A DNA stretch of 64,000 bases from Tateyamaria omphalii (GTDB lineage: Bacteria > Pseudomonadota > Alphaproteobacteria > Rhodobacterales > Rhodobacteraceae): contig NZ_CP019312.1 of assembly GCF_001969365.1 (NCBI RefSeq), positions 1,054,001 through 1,118,000 on the forward strand. The letters run 5' to 3'. Shown here piece by piece: positions 18,066 to 26,708 of this stretch. A program made the translations under genes and the position numbers. The notes under the pieces are model-generated. The model was given only the letters and a program-made list of their open reading frames with translations. It was not told where the DNA came from and searched no databases. Position 1 is the stretch's first letter, and the number at the start of each line of letters is the position of its first letter.

Positions 18066-18092
18066 CCCCGTATTCAATGTGTCAATACGGGG
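18066..18092 (-). promoter_or_regulatory. Inverted repeat covering the SDR ribosome-binding site
   Basis: Perfect 9-base arms CCCCGTATT and AATACGGGG flank a 9-base loop. On the minus strand the second arm supplies the GGGGA Shine-Dalgarno-like sequence eight bases before the SDR ATG. It could be an operator, or an RNA hairpin that hides the ribosome-binding site; no T-run follows, so a terminator for pgk is less likely. Confidence 0.45.
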
Positions 18093-18135
18093 TAATATGG
18101 GGGCAGGGCCCTGCCGCGCCAACCGTGGGCGGTCC

Positions 18136-19323
18136 TTATTGGGTCAGGGCCGCGACGCCGGGCAATTCCTTGCCCTCCATCCATTCCAGAAAAGCGCCCC
18201 CGGCGGTGGAGATATAGGTGAAATCATCCGCCACCCCTGCCTGGTTCAACGCGGCCACGGTATCGCCGCCGCCCGCAACGGTAACCAGCTTGCCCGCTTT
18301 GGTCAGCTCCGCCGCCGCCTTGGCCGCCGCAACCGTCGCCGTGTCGAACGGTGCGATCTCGAACGCGCCCAGCGGCCCGTTCCAGATCAAGGTTTCCAAG
18401 TCGTCAAAGCACCGCGCGATGGTTTCTGCCGCGTCATCGCCCGCATCCAGCACCATCTGGTCGGCGGCCAGCTTTGTGTCTTGCCCAAGGGCAACAATCT
18501 CATGCGCCGCACCCGCCTTGAACTCGGTCGCCACCCGCCCATCGGTCGGCAGAATGACGGTGCAGCCTGCGTCCTTGGCTGCCGCCATGATGTCGCGCGC
18601 GGTGTCGTGCAGGTCCGCTTCCTGAAGTGATGCGCCAAGGTCCGCTCCCTGGGCTGCGATAAAGGTGTTGGCCATGCCGCCCCCGATGATCAACACGTCT
18701 ATCTTCTTCACAAGGTTCTGTAGCAGGTCCAGCTTGGTCGACACCTTGGCCCCGCCAACGACCGCACCCACAGGACGCTTCGGCGTGGACAGCGCCGCCT
18801 CCAACGCTTCCAGTTCGGCCTGCATCAACCGCCCCGCACAGCTGGGCAGCAGGTGCGCCACGCCCGTGGTCGAGGCATGCGCCCGGTGCGCCGCCGAGAA
18901 CGCGTCGTTGCAAAAGACGTCGCCGAGGGTCGCCAGAAACTGCGCCATCTGCGGATCGTTCGCTTCCTCCATGGGGGTAAAGCGCGTGTTCTCGACCAGG
19001 ATCACCGCGTCTCCCGGCTGCGCATCAATCCAGTCCCGGCTGGGACGCTCGACAAATGTGACGGTGCAGCCAAACGCCTCTTCCAGCGCGGGCACCAGTC
19101 GCTGCAGGGACATCTCCGGGTTGGGCTTGCCCTTGGGCCGGCCAAAATGCGCCAGCAGCACCGGGCTGCCGCCCTTGGCGCGGATGTCGGCGATGGTCGG
19201 CACAATCCGCGCGATCCGGGTGGCGTCGGTGATGCGGCCGTCTTCCATGGGCACGTTGATGTCCACACGGGTCAGCACGCGCTTGCCCGAGAGGTCCATG
19301 TCATCCAGCGATTTCCAGCCCAT
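18136..19323 (-). CDS. pgk: Phosphoglycerate kinase
   Basis: A 395-residue glycolytic kinase interconverting 1,3-bisphosphoglycerate and 3-phosphoglycerate. Family motifs are clear: [57 protein letters not shown], and the C-terminal glycine-rich [13 protein letters not shown] with [20 protein letters not shown] 19323 is chosen over GTG 19332 because AAGGAG is eight bases upstream of the ATG. It stands alone, away from the gap genes at 49.5-51.9 kb. Confidence 0.95.
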   Translation of the reverse strand: MGWKSLDDMDLSGKRVLTRVDINVPMEDGRITDATRIARIVPTIADIRAKGGSPVLLAHFGRPKGKPNPEMSLQRLVPALEEAFGCTVTFVERPSRDWIDAQPGDAVILVENTRFTPMEEANDPQMAQFLATLGDVFCNDAFSAAHRAHASTTGVAHLLPSCAGRLMQAELEALEAALSTPKRPVGAVVGGAKVSTKLDLLQNLVKKIDVLIIGGGMANTFIAAQGADLGASLQEADLHDTARDIMAAAKDAGCTVILPTDGRVATEFKAGAAHEIVALGQDTKLAADQMVLDAGDDAAETIARCFDDLETLIWNGPLGAFEIAPFDTATVAAAKAAAELTKAGKLVTVAGGGDTVAALNQAGVADDFTYISTAGGAFLEWMEGKELPGVAALTQ

Positions 19324-19451
19324 GTCGCGCACTCCTTTGTCTGGGGGTCAGCCCTTCCATCGCGGCAAATGCACCTTGGGTCAACCGGGTGGCTTGTCCC
19401 TGGGCGTTCACAGGCTTAGGTAGGTGCCCAAACAAAAGGAAAGAGGCATCC

Positions 19452-19961
19452 ATGGCCGAGATCAAAGACCCCGAAAACACGATCCTGATGGAACTGAAGG
19501 GCGGCACCGTCACCATCCAGCTGCTGCCCGACGTGGCGCCCGCGCATGTGGAGCGGATGAAGGAACTGGCGCGCGCGGGCGAGTATGACAACGTGGCCTT
19601 CCACCGCGTGATCGACGGCTTCATGGCGCAGACGGGCGATGTGCAGCACGGCGACATGGAAGACGGGTTCAACATCCGCATGGCCGGAACGGGTGGCTCG
19701 GACAAACCCGATCTGCCAGCCGAGTTCTCCAAGATCCCGCACGCCCGCGGCTCTCTTGGCGCCGCCCGTTCGGCGAACCCCAACAGCGCGAACTCGCAGT
19801 TTTTCATCAACTTCAAGGACAATGATTTCCTGAACGGGCAGTACACCGTCTACGGTCAGGTCGTTGGGGGGATGGAACATGTGGACGCGATCACCCGCGG
19901 TGAGCCGCCGGCGGAGCCCGACCGGATGATCAGCGTGAAGGTCGCCGCCGATGTGGCGTAA
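19452..19961 (+). CDS. ppiB: Cytoplasmic cyclophilin-type peptidyl-prolyl isomerase
   Basis: A 169-residue cyclophilin catalysing cis-trans isomerisation of prolyl bonds. There is no signal peptide, so it is probably cytoplasmic. Core motifs: VAFHRVIDGFMAQTGDVQ, the GTGGSDKPDLPAEFS insert, and SANSQFFINFKDNDFLNGQYTVYGQV. The start at ATG 19452 follows AAAGGAAAGAGG. The 3' end overlaps the next cyclophilin gene by 11 bases. Confidence 0.93.
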   Translation: MAEIKDPENTILMELKGGTVTIQLLPDVAPAHVERMKELARAGEYDNVAFHRVIDGFMAQTGDVQHGDMEDGFNIRMAGTGGSDKPDLPAEFSKIPHARGSLGAARSANPNSANSQFFINFKDNDFLNGQYTVYGQVVGGMEHVDAITRGEPPAEPDRMISVKVAADVA

Positions 19962-20511
19962 CCTGATCGCAGCCGCAGTGCTTGCTGTCCCTGCGGGGAC
20001 AGTGCTCGCTTCTGGGCTCGAGATCGAGGTGGCGGGCGAGGCCAATGGCACGATCGCCATCGATCTGCTGGAAGACACGGCGCCGCAGCACGTGGAGCGG
20101 ATCACTGCGCTGGCCCAAGGTGGCGAGTATGACGGGGTGGCCTTTCACCGCGTGATCGACGGCTTCATGGCTCAGACGGGCGACGTGCAGTTCGGCGATA
20201 CCGGCGCCAATTACAACGGGCGTCGCGCGGGCACGGGCGGGTCGGACCAGCCGGACCTTCCGGCGGAGTTTTCAGACATCAGTTTTGACCGGGGCGTCGT
20301 CGGGATGGCGCGGTCGCAGAGCCCGAACAGCGCCAACAGCCAGTTCTTTATCATGTTCGCGCCGGGGCCGTTTCTGGACGGGCAATATACAGTCGTGGGG
20401 CGTGTCACCTCAGGGCTGGAGGTGCTGGATCGGATCAAGCGCGGGCATCCGCGGTCGGGGGCCATTGAGGGCGCACCGGACGTGATGACCAAGGTCTCTG
20501 TCACCGAGTGA
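19951..20511 (+). CDS. ppiA: Exported cyclophilin-type peptidyl-prolyl isomerase
   Basis: A 186-residue cyclophilin with an N-terminal signal peptide (MWRNLIAAAVLAVPAGTVLAS, probable cleavage near residue 21), so it is expected in the periplasm. The catalytic core VAFHRVIDGFMAQTGDVQFGD and NSANSQFFIMFAPGPFLDGQYTVVG is intact. The start lies 11 bases inside the upstream cytoplasmic copy. The two proteins are clearly paralogous and the pair ends at a strong terminator. Confidence 0.92.
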   Translation: MWRNLIAAAVLAVPAGTVLASGLEIEVAGEANGTIAIDLLEDTAPQHVERITALAQGGEYDGVAFHRVIDGFMAQTGDVQFGDTGANYNGRRAGTGGSDQPDLPAEFSDISFDRGVVGMARSQSPNSANSQFFIMFAPGPFLDGQYTVVGRVTSGLEVLDRIKRGHPRSGAIEGAPDVMTKVSVTE

Positions 20512-20540
20512 AAATCTGTCCCCGCGGGGACAAAATGGAG

Positions 20541-20567
20541 GGGCGCGAGAATTTCGCGCCCTTTTTT
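20541..20567 (+). terminator. Terminator after the cyclophilin pair
   Basis: An 8-base stem (gggcgcga / tcgcgccc) with a five-base loop, followed by a run of six T. A second GC palindrome (gtccccgcggggac) lies just upstream after the ppiA stop. Confidence 0.85.
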
Positions 20568-20624
20568 ATTTCAAAGACAACCGCTTACCGGACGACATTC
20601 ACCTTACCTGTACATTTACCAAGG

Positions 20625-22091
20625 TTAAGATCTGGTTACGTCGCGTGTTAGCCAGCCAAGGCCTGCGCTGATGAGCGCGAGGGCTGTGGCGATCCAAGCA
20701 AGACCCGAAAAGGCGGCTGTCATGGCGGCGCCATGCGTGGCCGTATCGCTTTGCACCCCAAAGCTCGCCGTGCCGCCCGCACCGGTGTAGAGCGCGGCGA
20801 CGATCCCGCCGACGGCAGCGACCGAGATCAGGCCAGCCATGCGTGTGACGGCATTGTTGATGCCGGAGGCGATGCCCGATTGATCCTCGTCCACGGCGGC
20901 CATGATGGCGGTCGACAGAGGTGCCACGACCGCGGCCATGCCAAGGCCCACGAGGCACATGGCGGGCAGCATGTGGGCCCAGAAGTTCTGGTAGGGCGCG
21001 AGGAGGGCCATGGTGGCGTAGCCCATGGCCACGACGAGCGATCCGCCCATCAGCAAGGGGGCGGGGCCGATGCGATCGGCCAACCTGCCCGCGCGAGCGG
21101 AGAGCAGCGAGATAAAGACCGACATGGGCGCGAAGGCGGCGGAGGCTTCGATCTCGCTCAGGCCCCATCCGGCGATGAAGGTCATGGGCATGAAGAAGAA
21201 CATGATCGACAGGGCCGAATAGAGCGCGAAGCTGAGCGCGTTGGCGGCAGAGAAGGGGCGAGAGGCAAAGAGTGTGAGCGGCATCATCGGGTGCGTGCTG
21301 CGGCTTTGGGTCCAGAGGAAGATCAGCAGCATGACCGCGCCGCCGGTTAACCACAGCGTGGCCCCGCCGCCCTGGTCGAGCGAGGTCAGCCCCCATGCGA
21401 TGGCGAGAAGTGCGAAGGTGGCTGTGAGGGCGCCGGGGATGTCGACGCGGGCGTCGTCCCTTGACGGGTCCTCGGCCAGGTGCCGCCAGAGGAGATAGAG
21501 GGCGAGGCCACCAAGGGGTAGGTTGATGGCGAAGATCCAGCGCCACATTTCTGGCCCGCCCACGGTCAGCGCCAGACCGCCGATGATCGGTCCTGCGGCG
21601 GTGGTCAGCGCCGAGGCGGCGGCCCATATGCCGATGGCGCGGCCCCTGCTTTCCCGAGGATAGGCGCGGGCGATCAGGGCCAGTGAGCCCGGCACCATGA
21701 CGGCCGCACCGATGCCCTGTACCGCGCGTGCGATGATCATGAAGAGCGGCGTAGGGGCGAGCGCACAGAAGATGGAGGCCACGACAAAGAGCGCGATGCC
21801 AAGGCCAAAGACGCGGCCCAGCCCAAAGCGGTCGCCCATGGCCCCGCCCACGAGGATCAGGGCCGAGAGCGTGAGCATGTAGGCGTTGTGGATCCACTGC
21901 GCCTGTATCAAATCGGCGCCGAGGCTGTCGCGCATGGCGGGCAGGGCGATGGCGACAACCGTGCCGTCGATAAAGCCGAGCGACGAGGCGAGGATGGCAG
22001 CGACAAGGATGAAGGGACGGCTGCGTTCCGCACAAAAGCCCGCATAAAAAACGGGCGCCGCAGGTGTCTGGGGCGCCCGTTGGTCTGTCAT
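20625..22091 (-). CDS. MFS transporter, DHA2 (14-TM) drug exporter type
   Basis: A 488-residue major facilitator of the DHA2 family, expected to export small compounds across the inner membrane using the proton gradient. Visible: the first membrane helix with FIDGTVVAIALPAM, the motif A region GGAMGDRFGLGRVF, and motif C-like GPIIGGLALTVGGPEMWRWIFAINLPLG. The size fits 14 membrane segments. Substrate unknown. It lies 12 bases downstream of the bactofilin gene in the same orientation, so it may be cotranscribed. Confidence 0.88.
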   Translation of the reverse strand: MTDQRAPQTPAAPVFYAGFCAERSRPFILVAAILASSLGFIDGTVVAIALPAMRDSLGADLIQAQWIHNAYMLTLSALILVGGAMGDRFGLGRVFGLGIALFVVASIFCALAPTPLFMIIARAVQGIGAAVMVPGSLALIARAYPRESRGRAIGIWAAASALTTAAGPIIGGLALTVGGPEMWRWIFAINLPLGGLALYLLWRHLAEDPSRDDARVDIPGALTATFALLAIAWGLTSLDQGGGATLWLTGGAVMLLIFLWTQSRSTHPMMPLTLFASRPFSAANALSFALYSALSIMFFFMPMTFIAGWGLSEIEASAAFAPMSVFISLLSARAGRLADRIGPAPLLMGGSLVVAMGYATMALLAPYQNFWAHMLPAMCLVGLGMAAVVAPLSTAIMAAVDEDQSGIASGINNAVTRMAGLISVAAVGGIVAALYTGAGGTASFGVQSDTATHGAAMTAAFSGLAWIATALALISAGLGWLTRDVTRS

Positions 22092-22103
22092 GTGGTAAGA
22101 CCC

Positions 22104-22622
22104 TTAGCCGTTTTGCTGCGGCGCAGGTGCTGGTTGTTGCGGCGGCTGCGCCCGGGGCTTGTTGCCACCGGCGTTCAACGGATCGTCCTGTCGCTGCACG
22201 GAGCCTTCGAAATGGGCACCGGATTCGATGGCGATGGTTTTGTGAATGATGTCGCCCTCGACCCGTGCGGTCGAGGTCAGGCGCACCTTGAGACCGCGCA
22301 CGCGGCCCACGATGCGGCCGTTGATCACGACGTCGTCGGCGACGACCTCGCCCTTGATCGTGGCGCTTTCACCGATGGTCAGCAGGTGGGCGCGAATGTC
22401 GCCTTCGACTGTCCCTTCGACCTGGACGTCGCCGGTGGTTTTCATGTTGCCGGTCACATGCAGGTCGGCAGACAGCAGCGAGGCGGGCGGTTTCGCCTTG
22501 GGCGCGCTGGCCTTGAATTCGCTTTGCGATTTGGGTGCTGCGGGGGCAGGCGCGGCCGGTGCCGCGGGTTTGGCCGCGTCCGTGCTCGGGCCAGGTTCGT
22601 TGATTTTGCTCTTAGAAAACAT
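22104..22622 (-). CDS. Bactofilin family protein
   Basis: A 172-residue bactofilin, a polymer-forming cytoskeletal protein. The N-terminal 45 residues are Pro/Ala/Lys-rich. The central beta-helix (about 48-140) shows the family repeats ADLHVTGNMKTTGDVQVEGTVEGDI, ITIGESATIKGEVVADDVVINGRIVGRV and GLKVRL. The C-terminus is Pro/Gln-rich. It overlaps the upstream M23 peptidase gene by 11 bases, a pairing seen in several bacteria where bactofilins position wall hydrolases. Confidence 0.92.
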   Translation of the reverse strand: MFSKSKINEPGPSTDAAKPAAPAAPAPAAPKSQSEFKASAPKAKPPASLLSADLHVTGNMKTTGDVQVEGTVEGDIRAHLLTIGESATIKGEVVADDVVINGRIVGRVRGLKVRLTSTARVEGDIIHKTIAIESGAHFEGSVQRQDDPLNAGGNKPRAQPPQQPAPAPQQNG

Positions 22623-23982
22623 CGTTGGCTGCCTTGATATAGATCATCGGGTTGACGGCTTTTCCGCCGACGCGGACTTCGTAGTGCAGATGCACGCCGG
22701 TGACCCGTCCGGAGGCTCCCATATCACCTATCCGGTCCCCGCGCGAGACCTTTTGGCCAACTTTCACACGAAGACGTGCCAGATGGGCGTAGCGCGTTTC
22801 GATCCCGAATTCATGTTGAATTTTGACAAGTCGTCCGTAGCCCGATTGCCAGCCTGCATGGGTGACGACGCCGTCGGCGGTGGCATAAAGCGGGGTGCCG
22901 AGCGAGGCGGCGAAATCGACGCCATTGTGCATGCGCCGCCCGCCGGTTTTGGGGTCGCGGCGGAAGCCAAAGCCAGATGTGAAGCGGAAGGAATTTTTGA
23001 CCGGAGTTGCAAACGGCGCTTTCTGCGCGGCGATCCGGTAGAGGTTGAGCGTGTCCATCTGGTTCAGCAGACGGTTGGCGCGGCGGGTGTCTGGGCTGGG
23101 CTCTTCGCCGCGGGTCGAGAAGCTGAGCGGCGTGAGCGGGCCGCCCTGGCCGGAATAGCCGCGCCGCACCTCTTCGATGATCCGGTCGGTGGGCATGCCT
23201 GCGGCGCGGAACATCTTGTCCAGCGGTGCGACGGAGACGGTCATCGCCTCTTCGAGCTGGCGGAAGATCTGGTCGTTCTGTTCTTTCATCAGCGCGATTT
23301 CGGACGCCATTTCGTCAGCGGCCAGAAGCGCGTCCTGCGCGTCACGTTCGATCTGGTCCCGTTCAGCGGCGGTTTTGGCGAGCGCCTGAGCCACGAAATC
23401 TATGGGTGCCCCACCAGAGTTTGCGGCCAGTGCGGTGCCCGCCCCTCCGGTTTCGACCTTCTCTTGCAGCGTTGCGAGTTGGTTGCGGGCCGCTTCGCGG
23501 TCTTTCATCGTGCCGCGCAGCGTGGCCTGGATCACCTCGATCCCCGTCTCAAGCTCGCGGCGGCGGGTTTCGGATGAGAGCAGTTCCGACTGCATGACTG
23601 AAATCTGTTCAAGGGCGGCGTTGAAGCGGTTTTGGGCCGCGAGCGCCTCTTCGGCGCGGGCATCGCGCTGGCCAGCCAGATCGTTCAGACGCGCCTCATA
23701 GGTGCGTTGGTCGCGCTTGGCCTGTTCGCGGAAATTGCCCGATCCGATGCTGTCCATCAGCAGGATTGCGGTGGCGATGATCGCCCACGCAACGAGGAAG
23801 GAGCTGCCAGTGAAGGCGATCAATTGGGTGCCGGGTCGGAGCCGGATGAACCGGGTGTCATTGTCCGATTTCAGGAAAACGCGCCGCTCCGGAAAATAGT
23901 GTTCCAGCAGGCCGTGCCATTTGATCGCGAGGCGTGTCCGCAAAATCCTCGTCCCTTGTCCCATCCCAATGTCGGCGCTCAT
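22612..23982 (-). CDS. M23 (LytM) family metallopeptidase, membrane anchored
   Basis: A 456-residue protein with one membrane segment (about 45-70, LIAFTGSSFLVAWAIIATAILLM), a long periplasmic coiled coil (about 80-270), and a C-terminal M23 domain. The zinc site is complete: HNGVD and HLHYE, so it is probably an active peptidoglycan endopeptidase. The start is uncertain: 23982 (MSADIG) is preferred, but ATG 23964 and ATG 24015 are in frame. The operon order M23-bactofilin suggests a cell-shape module. Confidence 0.85.
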   Translation of the reverse strand: MSADIGMGQGTRILRTRLAIKWHGLLEHYFPERRVFLKSDNDTRFIRLRPGTQLIAFTGSSFLVAWAIIATAILLMDSIGSGNFREQAKRDQRTYEARLNDLAGQRDARAEEALAAQNRFNAALEQISVMQSELLSSETRRRELETGIEVIQATLRGTMKDREAARNQLATLQEKVETGGAGTALAANSGGAPIDFVAQALAKTAAERDQIERDAQDALLAADEMASEIALMKEQNDQIFRQLEEAMTVSVAPLDKMFRAAGMPTDRIIEEVRRGYSGQGGPLTPLSFSTRGEEPSPDTRRANRLLNQMDTLNLYRIAAQKAPFATPVKNSFRFTSGFGFRRDPKTGGRRMHNGVDFAASLGTPLYATADGVVTHAGWQSGYGRLVKIQHEFGIETRYAHLARLRVKVGQKVSRGDRIGDMGASGRVTGVHLHYEVRVGGKAVNPMIYIKAANDVF

Positions 23983-24126
23983 ATCCCCAAACGAGGCGCC
24001 TTGACGCCTGTGCATAAAGTCACACCGCTTTGGCGGCAAGTCTGACGTGACGATCTGGCGAAAAGCGGTGCTGAAATGTGTCAGATTGGCGGAAAACCGC
24101 CCATTTAACCATACGGTTAGGTTTGG

Positions 24127-24936
24127 TCAGTCGGCCACCGCGAGGGGCCAGTAGAGGTCGGGCGGCAGGCCCGCCTCGGCCCGCTTTTCTTCGTTGAAGG
24201 GTGGTTTGAGGGGGCTGTGGAAATAGCGTTGCACCAATGTGTGAAAGGCGTCTTTCGGGTCGAGGTTGTCGCGCCCGCAGAGGAAGTGGAACCATTTCGA
24301 GCCGTACGCCACATGCGCGACTTCTTCGGCATAGATGGTTTCAAGCGCGGCGACGGCGCTGTCGAGCTTGGCTGTGCGGAAGATGTCGATCATGCCCGGT
24401 GTGACGTCGAGCCCGCGGGCTTCGAGCACCATGGGCACGACGGCGAGGCGGCCCATGAAATCCTGGGCTGTATCCTCGGCCGCGCGCCACATGCCCGCGT
24501 GGGCGGGCAGGGCGCCGTAGTGGCTGTCCAGTTCCTCGAGGCAGTCGCACATGAGGTTGAAGTGCTTGGATTCTTCGTCCGCTGCCTTCACCCAGTCGTC
24601 GTAAAAGCCCATGGGCATGGGGATGTGCGTGAAGCGGGCGATGATGTCCCAGTGCAGGTCAACGGCGTTGAGTTCGATATGGGCGACGGCGTGCAGGAGC
24701 GCGATGCGGCCTTGGGGCGAGCCGGGGCGGCGGCGGGGCACCTCGCGTGGGCTGAGGAGTTCGGGCTGGGCCGGGCGCGCGGGGTGCATGGGCGGATCGG
24801 CGGTGCCGATCTCGGGCGTGTGGCCATCGGCGCGCGCGGCTTTCCATTCGGCAGCCAGTTTGCGCGACAGCGCGGTCTTTTCGCGGCCATCGGCGGTGCG
24901 CAGCACGGCCTCGGCCATTTGGGCGAGCGGCATCAT
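24127..24936 (-). CDS. DUF455 family ferritin-like protein
   Basis: A 269-residue DUF455 protein with a ferritin-like four-helix fold. Potential metal ligands lie in HIELNAVDLHWD, DEESKHFNLM, EARGLDVTPGM and EEVAHVAYG, the E/H pattern of a di-iron centre. The function is not established for the family. A 20-codon frame with a good Shine-Dalgarno sequence (ATG at 24993) ends across its ATGATG start and could be a leader peptide. Confidence 0.85.
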   Translation of the reverse strand: MMPLAQMAEAVLRTADGREKTALSRKLAAEWKAARADGHTPEIGTADPPMHPARPAQPELLSPREVPRRRPGSPQGRIALLHAVAHIELNAVDLHWDIIARFTHIPMPMGFYDDWVKAADEESKHFNLMCDCLEELDSHYGALPAHAGMWRAAEDTAQDFMGRLAVVPMVLEARGLDVTPGMIDIFRTAKLDSAVAALETIYAEEVAHVAYGSKWFHFLCGRDNLDPKDAFHTLVQRYFHSPLKPPFNEEKRAEAGLPPDLYWPLAVAD

Positions 24937-25541
24937 GGGGCGCGGGCCGGCCGGGCGGCCAGGAGTGTGGTGTCGGCGTTTTCAAACTGTGGCATTGTCC
25001 TGCTCCCGGCAGTTCATGCGGCGCTGAGCCGCCCGTGGCGTGCGTCCCTGTGGAACTGGTATCCACGGATCGTTCCCATCCTACAAGGTCGAAGCGGAAA
25101 AATGAGCCTGATCCAGCCGCTTTAGGAAGGCGGCTGTCAGTGCTTGATCGGCCTGCAAGACGTGGCTGCAGGACGCAGTCGGGTTGTTCTGATCCAGCCA
25201 CGATACCCGGGTCGTTGGGCCGCGTCATCGGTCTCGCGACCCTCAGGCGTGTCGCTGATGCGTGCCCGGCGCATGTGCCAATGGATGGAGGCCGGATGGC
25301 GGTAACGGGGTCTAACTCTGCCTGATTTGCGACCAATGTGCATCGGTCCATCATCAATTCCAATGATATGCGGCGCCGGACTGGTATGCTCTGGCTCAGC
25401 CGCTATATTTTCTACCTGAGCGGGTATTTCGCAATACATTTGACGCGCCCTACTGCTTGCGATTGCGCAAGACATAATCTGATCCGTCGCGGGGCAAGTT
25501 ACACGTCTGACGCGTCGCGAAGGAGATGGAGATGTAAGTAA
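24937..25541. other. 605-base stretch without a convincing gene
   Basis: The stretch lies upstream of both DUF455 (minus) and the Hint-domain gene (plus). Near 24937-24993 there is a 20-codon minus-strand frame ending at the DUF455 start. A 67-codon plus-strand frame (25338-25541) ends one base before the Hint gene start, but its Arg/Cys-rich product looks non-biological. The part after 25330 is AT-richer and probably holds the Hint gene promoter and leader. 25000-25330 is GC-rich with overlapping frames of no recognisable family; a decayed gene is possible. Confidence 0.4.
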
Positions 25542-26684
25542 GTGCCGAACTATTCCTTCATAGGGTACGACCCGGGCGTGATCGGTTTTTCTGGTGGTTC
25601 GATAACGCTTTCGGCGTCTTTCGATCCCGCGACTGACCGGCGGGTCTTTGATGTCACCGATGAGGCCGGGGGAACTGTTCAGGGCGGCAGGGCGGACGAG
25701 GGAATACGGTTTGATGGGGACCGGTTCAGCAACGAGCTTGGCGATGACGCCACACAGGTGGGCGATGTCACAAGTCTGGACGGCAGCACGACATTCGCGT
25801 CGGGCCGGATTTACCTCGAGCAATCATACGCGCTGACGAAACCGGCGGGCGGAACGATCAACCTGTTCCGCGTCGAGGTGGAGGGCACGTTTGTCGGCTA
25901 CATCGTTTCCGAACCTCTGCAGCCGGGCGTCAACTATCCCTTCACAACCGCGAACGTCGTCCCGACGAATGCGCCCAATACCGATGAGCTTGCCGGTGAG
26001 CTCACGGATGTGCCCTGTCTCGTGCGCGGCACTCTGATCTCGACCAGCGCGGGCGATGTTGCCGTCGAAGACCTTGAGGTCGGGCAGTTGCTGCGCACGA
26101 TGGACAACCGCCTTGAGCCTATTCTCTGGATTGGTCATTCCACGGTCAGCGCATCCATGCTGGCGGCGACGCCAAAGCTGTTTCCTGTCAAAATCCAAAG
26201 ATCGGCACTGGCAGAAGGCTTTCCCAGACGCGATCTGTGGATATCGCGGCAGCACCGGGTGGTCGTATCATCCAGGATCGTGTTGCGCATGTTTGACACT
26301 GACGCCGTCCTGATCGCGGCCAATAAACTGGTTGGACTGCCGGGCATTGACGTCGACCACACGGTGGATGGCGTCGAATACTTCCACATTTTTCTGCAAA
26401 AGCATGACGTCATCCTGACCGAAGGTGTGCCGACCGAAAGCCTGTATACGGGGCCACAGGCCATGGAGGCGGTCGGACCATCGGCACAGAGGCAGTTGCG
26501 GCGCCTGCGCCCGGAGCTGGCATTAGCGAATTATGAGCCGGTCGCGGCGCTGCCCATACCGGATGGCAAACGCCAAAGGGCATTGGTTCAGCGACACAAG
26601 AAAAACAGCAAGCCGCTGTTGGAGCTGTACAGGGCCTCCACAGACGTGATGTGTCAGGTGGCGACGGGGCCCGCCGATGTTTAA
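25542..26684 (+). CDS. Hint-domain protein (Hint_2 family)
   Basis: A 380-residue protein with an N-terminal beta-rich domain (about 1-150, rich in Gly, Asp and Thr) and a Hint module from about residue 157: VPCLVRGTLISTSAGDVAVEDLEVGQLLRTMDNRLEPILWIGHS, with Cys159 in the position of the splicing/cleavage cysteine. The R-x-D-L-W-I-S-R-Q-H-R block is typical of Rhodobacteraceae Hint_2 proteins. The start is GTG 25542, one base after an upstream in-frame TAA. No signal peptide is seen. Substrate and role unknown. Confidence 0.82.
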   Translation: MPNYSFIGYDPGVIGFSGGSITLSASFDPATDRRVFDVTDEAGGTVQGGRADEGIRFDGDRFSNELGDDATQVGDVTSLDGSTTFASGRIYLEQSYALTKPAGGTINLFRVEVEGTFVGYIVSEPLQPGVNYPFTTANVVPTNAPNTDELAGELTDVPCLVRGTLISTSAGDVAVEDLEVGQLLRTMDNRLEPILWIGHSTVSASMLAATPKLFPVKIQRSALAEGFPRRDLWISRQHRVVVSSRIVLRMFDTDAVLIAANKLVGLPGIDVDHTVDGVEYFHIFLQKHDVILTEGVPTESLYTGPQAMEAVGPSAQRQLRRLRPELALANYEPVAALPIPDGKRQRALVQRHKKNSKPLLELYRASTDVMCQVATGPADV

Positions 26685-26708
26685 AGCCCGTGGGCAGGCC
26701 CCGATGCG

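Noticed and set aside
20599..22035. A second 478-codon minus-strand frame overlapping the MFS gene
   Set aside because: It is the other frame of the same DNA, Arg/His/Pro-rich, while the MFS frame shows membrane helices and motifs.
24105..24120. TTAACC-ATAC-GGTTAG as a possible CtrA site before the M23 gene
   Set aside because: The spacing does not match TTAA-N7-TTAA cleanly; half-sites of this kind occur by chance.
25338..25541. 67-codon frame ending one base before the Hint gene
   Set aside because: Product is Arg/Cys/Ser-rich with no plausible start signal; more likely leader sequence. It is mentioned in the gap entry.
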